From: Typhlomys cinereus
Taxonomy: Eukaryota > Chordata > Mammalia > Rodentia > Platacanthomyidae
Assembly (NCBI GenBank): GCA_023101885.1
Contig: JALPQD010000102.1
Span: 4,338,971-4,402,970, forward strand
Length of the DNA stretch: 64,000 bases
Direction: 5' to 3'
The position numbers were made by a program, and so were the translations under genes. Below are positions 10,577 through 21,245 of the stretch, piece by piece. Under the pieces are notes generated by a model. It worked only from the letters and a program-made list of their open reading frames with translations. It searched no databases and had not been told where the DNA came from. Within the stretch, counting starts at the first letter, position 1. Every line of letters begins with the position of its first letter.

Positions 10577-11420
10577 ATGTATGAAGTAAAATGTGTAGTG
10601 AGCATGGTGTTATCGCCTGTGGAAACAAACGAAGAATGCTATATTATGGTCATGGGTATACTCTGTGATGTAGACCAATCTTTAGGGCTTCTTGTTCTTA
10701 GTTTGAGTGAAAAGATAATTTGCAATGAGAGCAAAATAAATTCTACTATAAACCAGTGCGTTATCTTTGGCCTGAAGAAGCAAAAGGTACTGAAGAAATC
10801 TCTGACAGCACCCTAGATGAGGATGAAAATGCGTTGTTCTTCTTTATGGATTATGACAAATTGCAAGGGGTCGGCCCCTTTTGTGATGGACAGGAGATAG
10901 ATAAGCACAAATGTGCCCTTCTTGAAAGCTGTCTGTACAATCTGAAACAATAATCTTACCGCAGTGAGTCAGCTGAGGTGGTGTTTCCTGGGCCATTCAT
11001 CAAAGCTCACCAATCCATCACACAGAGCTGTCACGCTGCCTGGTAGGCCTGCAGCGCCTGCTACACACCTGGATTCCTAAGATTCCATCAAAGGCAGGAC
11101 ATGTGCCCTGAAGTTATTTATGTTTTTCCTAGAAGTGAGAAATCCAATGCTTGATGCTATTGGTTCTAATGAAGATGTCAGTAGAAAACTACAACCTCTC
11201 CTGGCATGAAGATCATCTGTTTTGACAAATGAAAGTCTGGCTGGTGTCTTCCTCTTGCATTCACAGTGTAGGCACAGTAGATCACCCTTGTTAGCATGAC
11301 GAGGTGATATTTTACAACAGTTTTTATAATGTTATCTTTCATTATAAAATAATAAAGCCATAAAGATACTGACACCCCTATACTTATTGCCTCATTTCTT
11401 CACTCTTTTTTTAAACAAAT
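10577..11420. other. Unassigned interval with two short ORFs
   Basis: Overlapping plus-strand frames at 10577-10816 and 10756-10953 encode 79 and 65 residues, including an acidic stretch near ISDSTLDEDENALFFF. I recognise no family, see no clear exon boundaries, and do not call a gene. They could be chance frames, an exon or an old pseudogene. The rest of the interval to 11420 shows nothing. Confidence 0.3.
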
Positions 11421-11790
11421 ATCTCATCATTTCTTTTTTGCTCGAGTACTCTTTTATCAGACTTTACTCTTATGAAATCACTCCATGAGGACCACAATGA
11501 TTTCTTGTTGTTCTAAGAAAAAATCAAATTTCAGTTCTCTTTCTCTTCTAAACACTGCTTCTGATTCTCTTTGAAAAACCATCCTAGTTTTCCTCCAGAT
11601 CCATGTCCATGCTTCCTAAATCTTTGCTGATCTTTAGGGGTTGGATTAGCCTGCTTCAAAACTCAGCCTCTTCTCTGTACTTTTTACCCAGGTAATCTCA
11701 TCCAGTCAGATAACTTTAAATTTTCCTGAAACAGATGCCACAATTTGATATTCCCAACATGATTGTAACCCGGGCTCCATATATTTATAA
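11420..11790 (+). mobile_element. L2 LINE fragment, 5' block
   Basis: Pyrimidine-rich sequence with ttctccctgt-like and ggtaatctcatccagtcagataactttaaat, which follows the L2 ORF2 region. A collinear L2 block resumes at 13140, suggesting one L2 later split by B1-like and L1 insertions. Confidence 0.55.
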
Positions 11791-11884
11791 GCAACTGCTT
11801 GTTAGATGACTACCCTTGGATGAATAAATAGCATTCAAGTTAAGCACATTCAAATTAAGTTGATTTTCCCCAAATGATAATCAG

Positions 11885-11990
11885 TTCCACTGTGGTAATG
11901 TGCACCTCTAATTCTGGCACTTAGGAGATAGAGACAGAAGGATCACTGAAATTCCAGGCCACCTTAGGTTACACAGCAAAACCCTGTATT
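11885..11990 (+). mobile_element. B1-like SINE
   Basis: gtggtaatgtgcacctctaattctggcacttaggag, then aggccaccttaggttacacagcaaaaccctgta: the 7SL-derived order with an 'accctgt' end. Diverged. Confidence 0.75.
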
Positions 11991-12074
11991 ACTGCTTGTC
12001 TTCATGTCACTAATAAGTACATAACTAAGCAACTTAAGGAAGCAAGAGATTTTTATTCTTTCTTAGGCTGCTTG

Positions 12075-12810
12075 TTTTTGTTTTTTTTTTCTCCCAATCA
12101 TACAAGCTCAATAGGTACCCTGGTCCTCTCCCTCCCTCCATCTCTCCTCAGTCCCCCTTTGCACTCTCTCCCTCTTTTCCCCTTCCTTTTATTTCTCTCT
12201 CTTCCCTTCTCCCAGTGCCTTCCTCTTCCCCCTTACATCCCCTGGAGCATCCTTTTGTGTGAATGCCAAACCTCCCTCTGAGTCCTCCTCTGGCATTACC
12301 CAGAGCCCTTTCTTGGGCTCCCTTTTAGTATGGAAACACAGAGCCCTTTCTTGGGCTCCCTTTTAGTATAGGAACACTACCATGACTGTTAATCCCTTGC
12401 CTCTAAGGATCCCACTGCCTGTGATCCATGCTAGACTTGGGGGGGGTTATTGACATGTCAGTCATTGTGCAGGTCATGCAAAGTCTGATTATGGCTACTG
12501 CAGCCCTAACTTGTGTGGAGCATCTTGAATATTGTTGGTCCTCCCCATCTTTAGGCTTACAATCTTGCTGCCCCCTCTTCCACTAGTTCCCCTGAGCTTT
12601 AGGATGGGGAGAGATTTGGCTGGTAGTTTTGCTTTTCCTTCACCATCCTTGTCTCCATCGTGATTGGTATGGAAAGTCACTTCCTAACCAAAGGTAAAAG
12701 GTTGTTTAAATGAAGATCTCACTATAAGAGTGAGATAGATAGATGGAATAGGAGTAGGACACTGCAATGAGGGGGGTTCAGTGTCCCATTTGTAGGAAGT
12801 TCATAGTTTG
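12075..12810 (-). mobile_element. L1 3' UTR (type A), minus strand
   Basis: Read on the minus strand it shows all landmarks of the 3' UTR at 28604-30573: acaaatgggacactg, aaatctctccccat, gaagagggggcagcaagattgtaag, ctccacacaagttagggc, actttgcatgacctgcac, tagcatggatcacaggca, a polypurine tract and a tail at 12075. It contains a local 38-bp tandem duplication (12301-12376). The homology may extend further 5', to about 13080. Confidence 0.85.
12301..12376. repeat. 38-bp tandem duplication inside L1 3' UTR
   Basis: The unit beginning cagagccctttcttgggctc is present at 12301-12338 and again at 12339-12376 with about two differences. The other L1 copies have one unit, so the duplication arose in this copy. 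Confidence 0.9.
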
Positions 12811-13110
12811 GCTTTGTAGAAGAGTTCATACCAATATCAGTAGCTGAAGGAACTGGCCACAACATATCCACAGGAACTACCAAGACAGGGCAAACCTTCT
12901 CATCTGACAGTCTACGAGTTTGCCAGTGTGTCAAAACTGAACTAGCTCTCCCCATCTTATCCTGCCCAGGGAATGGTCCCACATACTGTAGACTTGATTG
13001 TCCCACTTTGATTGCATAACCTACCACAAGCTTGCTTGGACTTTACTTAAGTGCAAGTTCTTCAGAGATTTGTCCAGAACTCAGCCTTCAGTGTGAAGTT
13101 GACTGCTAGC
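12811..13110 (-). other. Possible 5' extension of L1 3' UTR, unassigned
   Basis: Directly upstream (minus strand) of the type A L1 3' UTR, with no boundary that I can see. A 101-codon frame (13027-12722) crosses into the L1 part. Its protein (VGPFPGQDKMGRASSVL, ending in L1 3' UTR sequence) matches nothing I know. The corresponding region of the L1 at 29.3-29.55 kb looks different. A short 'ccctgtctcaaaaaaac' at 13092-13108 could be the tail of a B1-like element. Confidence 0.35.
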
Positions 13111-13139
13111 ATACCCTGTCTCAAAAAAACAAAATGAAA

Positions 13140-13790
13140 GGGATTATCTCCTAGCCATTACTTACATGCCCAGCGCAATCTGTCCAAAATCCTGTTAGTT
13201 TAAACATTCAAGATATATCCAAAGTCTAACTACTAAATATGTCTGCTTCCCTCATAGCAGCTTTCATCACCATTCACCTTTACTGCTCTCTCTAAATTCT
13301 CTCTGGTCTCCTTTTAACAGTATGAATCATCACATCTTTCCCTTTTAAATATCCTAATGATTCCCTGTTGCACTGGAATCAAGTCTATGAACCTCGAAGC
13401 TTTTTGAGATTAACCCTCTACTTAAAACTGTCCCTTTCAAATACTTGCTCCTTTCATCTTTAATAGCCTTCTACTGATCATAAAATGTTTTTCTTCTCCA
13501 TAATTTTGCTCTAAATTTCCTCAGAGCTGTAATATGAATTTCTCTGCTTTATTTAGAAATCAGATCATTTCCTCTGATCACTTTCCATCCCCCCATAATT
13601 CTCTAGACCACTGCCATTTTTACAGCATTTATCTACAATTTATATTAAATTTTAATATGTAATCATTCATTATCTATCTCCCCTGTTCTATAGGGATAGG
13701 AAGTCCAATCTGTATATAGGTCACCTGTATCTCTGACATTCTTAGAGAAGGTCCTTGTAATTTCAGGTACTTATTAAATAATGTTGAGTG
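13140..13790 (+). mobile_element. L2 LINE fragment, 3' block
   Basis: Matches L2 in order: aatcctgttag near 13190, atatatccaaagtctaac, the ctccctctgg-like run, aatttctctgctttatttag, tttacagcatttatc, then the terminal ggtacttattaaataatgttgagtg. It pairs with 11420-11790 as one interrupted L2. Confidence 0.65.
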
Positions 13791-13794
13791 ATTT

Positions 13795-13885
13795 TTGTAT
13801 AAATATGGTATAGAGTATTGAACCCAAAATCTAATACATGCTTACTATGTGTGCTATCACTGAGCTATATCCCTAGCTCTGGATA
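13795..13885 (-). mobile_element. ID-like SINE
   Basis: The plus strand reads gagtattgaacccaaaatctaatacatgct, then gctatcactgagctatatccctagctct: the reverse complement of an ID element with box B and box A positions in the right places. Confidence 0.75.
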
Positions 13886-13959
13886 TAGACCTTTTATCCA
13901 ATGAAAGCATTGGGGAAAATAATCTCATAAAAGTTGTTTTAGTTTCATTGTACATTTTT

Positions 13960-14340
13960 GCAAGAAAATGCCTGACCCTAGCCGCTTAGGAAAGGTATTC
14001 TACTGACTCACAATTCCAGGTTACAGTCTATCATTGTGGGGAAATTATAGAAATAGAAACTTGAAGTAACTGGTTCTGTTATATCCATAATAGAGCAGAG
14101 GGAAAGGACCAATGCAGGCTTGCTTGCTTGCCTATCCTTAGCTAGCTCTATCTACCTCCCCAGGGAATGATCCTGCCTGTAATTGGATGGGACTTCCAAA
14201 ATCAACTACTACAGTCAAAACTCCCTCCCAGGAATGCCCACAGTACAATCTTAACCTAGAAAATACTTCTCAGGTGAGTCTGAAGACCTTTCATGTTGGT
14301 GTCAGACAGACAATTAATAATAACCATCCACAGGTTTCTT
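13960..14340 (-). mobile_element. MaLR-type LTR, minus strand, diverged
   Basis: The order tgactcacaattccaggttacagtctatcattgtgggg, ggatgggactt and caggtgagtctg...gtgtcagacagacaatt follows a common rodent LTR read backwards. The same LTR appears forward at 55333-56049. Assignment to the ERVL-MaLR group is from memory of rodent repeats. Confidence 0.55.
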
Positions 14341-14944
14341 CTTATATTCTGTTGATTTGGTTCTAAATCATTAAGTGTTGCCTTTTAAAAGCTATTTAGG
14401 TATTAACATTTGCTGTGATGCAGATTTTCAAAAGAATATGACAAATGGAGAAGAAATTAGGATGAAACATTTGTTAGAAGGCAACTCTATGAAAGAGTTT
14501 GGAAAAATAAAAATCCCCGGAATTACAGTGAAGACTCTGATAGAAAGTCTTGGATAAATAGTGAGCTTATAACTGAATCACATGTTTATGGCATGGAGCT
14601 AGTAGTGATCTTTCCTATGCTTACTGAGCTTCTCCATGTATAATTTCCTAAGTCATATGAGCACAACTCTCTTCTAGACCTACAAATGTCCTAGACCTAG
14701 TAAAATGTCAAAGGGCAGTTGAAAGAATTGTTCCAAAATTCTCAAACCCTGAGATTTCTAGGTCTATCTGTTGCTGTTTTCTAAAATGTATCCACACCTA
14801 AGTTTGCTTTAAGATGCAAATTCACCTCTGCAAACCTTAGCTGATATTTGAAATTCTTCATATTCAGATTCAACTTGCAAATCCAGCTTTTTGTCACCTA
14901 TGAGCTCTTCTGAGAATCCTGACTTCTGTTTTACCCTGAGAAAC

Positions 14945-15065
14945 TATGACTGGGAGCAACAGGTGGTACATTGATGTAATCCCAACAACAATCAGGAGGT
15001 TAAAATAGGATTGTAAATTTCAAGTGAATGGGCTACATAGTTATGAGAACTTATATCAACAATAG
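14945..15065 (+). mobile_element. B1-like SINE with purine-rich tail
   Basis: ggtggtacattgatgtaatcccaacaacaatcaggagg, then ggctacatagttatgagaac follow 7SL SINE order. The tail has grown into a purine tract (about 15064-15190), which explains the serine-rich open frame on the other strand. Confidence 0.65.
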
Positions 15066-15389
15066 AGAGAGAAAGAAGAAAGTGAGAGAGTAAGGATGAG
15101 TAGGAGAGGGGGAAAAGAGAAGAAAAGAAAGAGAAGAAAGAAGGAAATGGGCGAAGGGCAGAGAAGAGAGGGGAAGACACAGAGAAGAGTATAAAGAACA
15201 CTAGTCTTCACTAATTGCTTAATGAAGTGGGATTTTGACAGGTAATAAACAACTAAATTCTGCTCCAGAGTGGTTTGAATTCTAAGTGAATCTCTGTGAA
15301 GAATTCATAGACCGCTCATCAGTGGACTTCATGTGAGTCAGGCCGTTCTTGCATTCTCTACACAAATGTACTAATAAATGAAATGAAAT

Positions 15390-15550
15390 AGTACATATTA
15401 AGTGCTCGGCTCACTGCTTAGCACATGCAATGTTTATCAGTATACTATTGCAAACTGTCTTAGAAACAGAAGTGGTCAGGTTTCATGGATGAGTAAATTA
15501 TATTTTCGAAGCATGTTAAGTAAGGAATGTTATTTACTTTCCAACTTTCT
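15390..15550 (-). mobile_element. MIR fragment
   Basis: ttaagtgctcggctcactgcttagcacatgcaatg, then tggatgagtaaattatattt and gttaagtaaggaatg follow antisense MIR. Highly diverged. Confidence 0.5.
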
Positions 15551-15559
15551 ACAAATACA

Positions 15560-16900
15560 GCTGTCCTTCCCTCTTCCCTGAAGAGTCAACTAACATTTTT
15601 CTTTCACAATCCATTTAGCTTAAATACATAATTATATTTTAATAACTTTTAAAAACTTGTATTTGGGACATTTCTATAAGAAACTTAAAAATCCTTATTT
15701 TCAAAATCTATAATAGAATGCTTAAATATGTAAGTAATTCTCTGTCTTGGAAACATTAACAATTATCATAATTTCAGTGCATCAAATACTGCTTTACCAA
15801 CAACTATATAATAAATACTTAAGACAATAGGTAAAATGCTGAATGAAAACTAGGTATTGTTCCTTTGTTTACTGATCAGATCTGTAATTGCTTATGGCAA
15901 ACTGGTCTGGTGTGAGCGGCATCATCAAAGATATCTTGTTGAGATGTCAATAAAGCATTCCAAAATGCTGTGGTGAAGATAGAATTGGTATTTGCTTTCA
16001 ATATGACTTAAAAACAAGTGAGTAGCATACATTTAAAAAGTGAGCAAAATAATCTGAAAATTAAATTGCTTTCTAGTCACCTTTCTCCTAAACATTGTTG
16101 ACCTAAGCACAGATAAAGAGATTATCATGTTTTCTGTTTTAGTTTCCCTTTGCAGCACTGGCAATTTTGTCAAGATCTTAAGATAATTAAAAGAATCACT
16201 ATCTCTATGATCCTTTCATCTTCTTTAAAATTGCTTCAGGTTTAGATAACCACCAATGATGACAAGAAAGATGAAGCTGAGGGAGAATACTCAGTCAAGG
16301 AATAAAATTGGATGCAGGTCCTATCTGTCCATCCTGGGGTTCAGACTACATTAGAGAAAAAGTTTAAATCCATTGTATTGCAAAGAAATTTAATAGGTTC
16401 CTTGGGGCAAACTGATGGACACTTGCCGTGCAATCAGGAAGCATCCTTGTATGGTATAGAGCTGAAGTCAGCACAAGCATTTCCAGCCCAAAGTGGCAAA
16501 AGCCAGAAGCACCCTCCAGGATGAAGGATGCAACCAGTACAGCTGGAACTATCAAGCATTACTGGTATCCGCTTGAGCTCACTCCCAAGAAGTGTTGGAG
16601 GCCTCCAGCAGACCCCTTCACTCTGAAGGGCAGATCCCACCACAGGTTCATTTTGAAGGGCAGGCCACTTCATTCCCAAAAAGAGCAGGCTGCAGCCACA
16701 TAGCTGCCTGTTGTAGAGCATCCAATACTTCCTGGGAATGGGCTCAAGAGACTTCCAGTAATCCTTGAAAGGAAGCCACCCACCGGATTGCTGCTGAAAC
16801 TCAATGGACATGAGTACCAGTAGATATCTCCCATATGTGATATTAGCAACTATTCATTAAGAGAAAGAAGAAACATCTGGAAACACACTGGCGCCATAAA
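15560..16900. other. Unassigned interval with GC-richer core
   Basis: AT-rich except 16300-16830, which is GC-richer and has opposing open frames (16434-16811 minus, 125 codons; 16428-16703 plus). The minus frame is Cys- and Trp-rich and matches no family I know. I see no start, splice or poly(A) context. An unknown LTR or a chance frame is possible. Confidence 0.35.
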
Positions 16901-16930
16901 GAAAAAGCCTCTTTATCCTCATTGTTACTG

Positions 16931-16947
16931 CAGCGCCCCCTACTGGC
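16931..16947 (-). promoter_or_regulatory. Strong CTCF-like binding motif
   Basis: The minus strand reads GCCAGTAGGGGGCGCTG, which fits the CTCF core consensus (CCASYAGRKGGCGC) at every position. It is not inside any SINE that I can identify. Occupancy is a prediction only. Confidence 0.7.
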
Positions 16948-16978
16948 AAAGTATAATATATCAACAACAACAAAAAAA

Positions 16979-17029
16979 ATACTTAAAAAGGATGCAATAA
17001 ATGAGTGGGTCTAGAGTTGAGAAGCAAAA
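16979..17029. repeat. Left arm of 51-bp inverted repeat
   Basis: Pairs with 17386-17436 in inverted orientation at 50 of 51 positions; the only difference is gagaagc against gaaaagc. The spacer is 356 bp. The flanks quickly lose similarity, apart from CAA/CAG-rich ends. Confidence 0.9.
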
Positions 17030-17385
17030 CATCATCCCCAAATCATCCTGTTGGTTACTCAGTTCCTATACTCACCCTTTTAACACACTTGAACTTCCAT
17101 AAAACAATAAAACAACTTTAAATTTCTGTTTCCTAAAATTCAGCTATCTTACTTAAAAGCGGTGACATTCCTAGTCTTTTGCCAAAGAGGCTCAGTTGTA
17201 GTAGTCACTGAGGCTGTTGATAGCTAAATTAAGTTGTTCTCCATTTTCTGTCACAATCACATGGGATATGCTGTTACCTTAAAACAGTGTTATAAAGATT
17301 AATCTCTATCAACTGATATAGAAATGTGCAGGAAAGAAGAAAAAGTACCATGTTTCAAATACTCTAACATTGAAATATGTTATTC

Positions 17386-17436
17386 TTTTGCTTTTCAACT
17401 CTAGACCCACTCATTTATTGCATCCTTTTTAAGTAT
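17386..17436. repeat. Right arm of 51-bp inverted repeat
   Basis: Inverted partner of 16979-17029. It contains ctagacccactcatttattg, the exact reverse complement of the left arm's central part. The spacer, 17030-17385, shows no recognised element. Confidence 0.9.
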
Positions 17437-17439
17437 TGT

Positions 17440-18080
17440 TGCTGCTGCTATAGCCTTCTGATGGCCTTGACTAGTGAACAAGGAAATATAAGGTGCACGT
17501 TAGCTAAGACATTATAATTCAGGCATTGTTCTCTATAACTCTACTACATAAGTTTCTCCCTGGTGATGGGAATCAATCCTTCCAACGAGATAAGTAACTC
17601 TTGCTTTTCTTCTGAAAAAGTCTTTCCCTGGTGGTATAAGAAGTCCTTAAAAGTCAAGTGGTAGTAGTCACATTTCACAATTCAGTAGAATCATTGTTAT
17701 TTGTGCTAATGGAATCATCCCTCTTACCCCATACTCCTTGATGACTAAGCCCTACACATAAGCAGAACTCAAAATTTCTTCCTCCATATCTCAGTTCCCT
17801 TTTTTCTTTCACTTTTAGTAACATAAAATTTACCCCATAAAGCATGAGTATGGAATCTTTGTCTCCAGTTCTGCTTTCCTAGTGGCCAAGGCATAATATA
17901 TATATACCATGTGTATCCTAGATAATACTTTAAAGTATTTAAAATATTTCCCCCATTTTCTATTATTTTTATCCTGAACTTCCATGTTAGTTTTATTTAA
18001 TATGTGGCCACCCAGATTGTTCTTTTGATTTTCAGTCTGTATTTTACTTCAATTTTAAATCACAAAAAAATTATACATTT
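17440..18080. other. Unassigned interval, nothing recognised
   Basis: AT-rich sequence with no repeat or gene that I can support. Confidence 0.4.
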
Positions 18081-18333
18081 GGGCTGGAGATATGGTTAAA
18101 GCCTTTGCTTCACAAGCAATAAAACCTAAGTTAGGGTCCCAGATCTTGTGTAAAAATATTTACCAGGTGGAAATGGTAGAGGTCCACACTCTGGCCCTGG
18201 AAAACAAACCTTAGAAACTCCAGAACAATAGAGAGGGAGTGCAATCCACAATGACTCCATAGTCACCCTTGGGACTCCACAGGCACACGTATTCCTTTGC
18301 TCTCTTCTACACAGCCCCCCCACATGTATATAC

Positions 18334-18376
<43 letters not shown>
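18081..18376 (+). mobile_element. tRNA-head SINE with (TA)n tail, diverged
   Basis: gggctggagatatggtta, then a decayed body with caatccacaatgactcc and cacccttgggactccacag, the same order as the CA-tailed SINE. The tail has become (TA)n at 18337-18376. Confidence 0.75.
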
Positions 18377-18378
<2 letters not shown>

Positions 18379-18934
18379 CAACATATCCTCCTGCAAAAGG
18401 AAGAGTTTCACAAAACCTACAAGTTTCATATGGATTAGCACAGTTTTTTTTTTAACACAGAACTGAATTTAACAGCCAAAATAGTGGGTCTCTATGGCAT
18501 TTAGCAAACAACTGCTCCTCACCAGTACCCCCAATGGTCTCACTCACTGGCATTTATTGAGTTGCTAAGGATAATACTGAAATTCTGCTTCTTTTGGCCA
18601 GAAAATGGAAAACCCAGATGCCAAGGTGAAAAAGTAGTGGCTTTTAGTAGTGGCTACAGCAGCTGTCTATTTGGCAGACTCAGAAGCTTGAAGTTGCCTA
18701 GGATACAGACTTTATAAACTAGGATCCTGTAGAGCCTTTAGAAGATGATTTTACATGCAAAACCCAGGTAAATTTTAATTTAGCAATTTAGCTTCCACCC
18801 TACACAAACCCAATCACTTGATTTGGAGATCTATGAACACAAAACATCCAATGAACAAAGATGAGACCAAATAAACACCAAATATTTCTTTATAACAAAA
18901 CAATTGTGATCTACACAAGAAGTCTAGGAATAAG

Positions 18935-19085
18935 GTTTGAGTGAGGTATAGTAGTACACTCTTGGACTCCTAGAACTCAGGGAGAGGCAGGATGATCACA
19001 AGTTTGACAACAGCCTGATAACTGTAGCAAGTCAAGGCCAATCAGAGTTACATTGAGAAATTGTCTCAAAAATAATCTAAAGTAA
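18935..19085 (+). mobile_element. B1-like SINE
   Basis: gtagtacactcttggactcctagaactcagggag, then gatcacaagtttgacaacagcctg and ttacattgagaaattgtctcaaaaat: a 7SL-type SINE with the terminal 'tgtctcaaaa'. Confidence 0.75.
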
Positions 19086-19572
19086 AAATAAAAAAGAGGA
19101 GGAGGAGGAAATGGAAAAAGGTAAGAAGAAAGGAAAGACAGGTTTCTGATTGAGGGCTCCATTACTGAACTAGCTTTCCTATAATATTTAGACCAATGTT
19201 TCTATACTATTCTTTAGTGATTCCAAAACTGCCCTTAGTGATATTAATGTACAACAGATAAATAAAAATCAAAGTAGCAAATCCTAATTACAGTATTGAT
19301 AAACACCATCGAAACAAAGAGAATTTTGGTTGGACAAATGATTTATCAAGTAAAAGTTCTTACCATGAAAGTCTGATGACCTGATTTAGATTCCTGGAGT
19401 TCACCAGTTCCTAAAAGTTGTCTCTGATTTCCATTATGTGTGCCATGTTATATGCCCACACTTACATACATATATAATAAATAGATTGATACTTTTTAAA
19501 CAGCAAAAAAAGAAGAGTTACACAAAAACTAATTGGTCTCAATGTTTGAATAATTGAATTTTATAATTTGAG

Positions 19573-19735
19573 TGGGTCATCTGGATAAGATAGGTCATCC
19601 ATGTAATTCCAGCACTCAGAAGGCTGATGCAGGGGAATTGCCATAGGTTCAGTTACCCTGGGCTACATAATGAGTTGTTTCAGGCCAGCTTGGTCCACAA
19701 TGTGATACCCTATCTCAAAGAAAATAAAGAACAAC
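19573..19735 (+). mobile_element. B1-like quasi-dimeric SINE
   Basis: Has taattccagcactcagaaggctgatgc, then two related blocks (ccctgggctacataatgagtt and ggccagcttggtccacaatgtg) and the end accctatctcaaag. The internal duplication is typical of rodent B1 relatives. Confidence 0.8.
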
Positions 19736-19754
19736 AAAATTAAAAAGTAAAATA

Positions 19755-20065
19755 GGGCTGCATAGAAGGTTCAGAGGTTAAAACGCTTGCTATACAAACA
19801 GAAGGACTGGAGATCTGAAAGTAGATGCCAGGAATCTCTAAAACAAGCTGACTAATCAGACTAGCCTTATCAATAATCATGGGGTTCAAAGATTCTCAAA
19901 ACAGGAAAGGGAGTTTGAGGATGAGTGTTAGTATTGCCTCAGACCTCCACATACATGCATAATGCATGTGAATGCATCCCTACATACACATCCCACAAGT
20001 CTACCCACATACAAACATCTATCACCATATGTGTGCATCATACACACACACACACATGAAAATGG
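19755..20065 (+). mobile_element. B4-type SINE
   Basis: tRNA-like head gggctgcatagaaggttcagaggttaaaacg, then the B4 middle (caagctgactaatcagactagcc) and end (gcctcagacctccacatacatgc) before a CA-rich tail. Confidence 0.75.
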
Positions 20066-21119
20066 AAAAAAAATAGGTAAATTTCATGGCTTGTACTATG
20101 CCTTCATAAAGGTGTTTTCTTAAAAGGTGTTTTTAAAAGAAAAAAAATAAAGATTTTCAAGAAAAGATCAGATGTATAGCATTTTGCTCACACTCAAACA
20201 CATGTACACACACCCTCCTATGAAAACCGAAAGTCTTCAGGTATCCTACCAGTTTAAATTTGGCTAGCTGCAGAAATGCATGCAAATAGCTGCAGACAGC
20301 AAGCAGCTCTTCCACTGGCCATCCCTGCAATTCAGCTGGGATCACAAGAACCTCTTGTCATTAACCTTCACTGCTGATCTGATATTCCTCTGGCATCTGT
20401 TCAACTTTTACTACAAATAAAAGACATTTTTACATCATCCATTTAAGCACCCAGGTCTCACCAATTGAGACCACTAGAATGTGCTAATAGCCATTGCTAG
20501 TATAAAGACTGGTCATCGTCCACCAGTACAATAAGAAAGGGCCACTGTCAAGGGAGGTAAATTGATGGTATTTTATACTGAAGAAAGAAAAAAAACTTTG
20601 AGCATTTGCCAGCCTTTTCAGAAAGGGTCAGACAGAGCCCCTAAAAGTAGGCGGTTTTCCCATCTATGCATCAATAACACTTTGCATGCTGAGTCGCCTG
20701 ATCGGACAGATGGCAGGGCCTCACACTACTGTGGGCAATGTTGCTGCTCTGACCCTCTGGTCCCAGGCTGTAGGACTCCCCTGCTTCTCAAAGGAGGCTG
20801 TGTTCTGCCACCCTTCACACCTTGGCTGTAAAGATTCTTCCTAATAATAAGGAAGGACACATCATAGGAGAGATTAGAAGAATCAGACCCTGATTCCATT
20901 TAAACAGAATTCTGATTTATCAAAGGCCTCTTATGTAACTTCCAGCAATGATATACGTAGGATTTTAACTAAATTATGAATTTTTTTAAAATTTAAGTTT
21001 TACACATATTCTTAGCCCTTGGGTGGATAAATAATTGCTTCAGAAATTAAAAATTAGTCTAAACTAAAATTTGAAAACAAAATCTTTTCTCACAAAATGC
21101 ATCTTGTAATGTTTTTTTT
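20066..21119. other. Unassigned interval with short ORF 20562-20831
   Basis: GC-richer at 20600-20830. The 89-codon plus-strand frame resembles nothing I know and has no exon context. No repeats recognised. Confidence 0.35.
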
Positions 21120-21245
21120 TTAAATGGTAGGGTTTCAAGCAACATAGCCTGGCCTCAAACATCCCAAAGATGATACCAAATTTCTAATCCTCCTACCTCC
21201 ACCTCCAAAGTGCTGTGACTGTAGGCATGGACTACAGTTCCAGAA
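21120..21245 (-). mobile_element. B1-like SINE, minus strand
   Basis: The plus strand reads tagcctggcctcaaac, then ctcctacctccacctccaaagtgctgtgactgtaggcatggac, the reverse complement of a 7SL SINE. Confidence 0.8.

Noticed and set aside
10577..10953. Possible short gene or exon with acidic segment
   Set aside because: No recognisable family, no clear splice sites, and the two frames overlap in different phases. Kept only as an unassigned interval.
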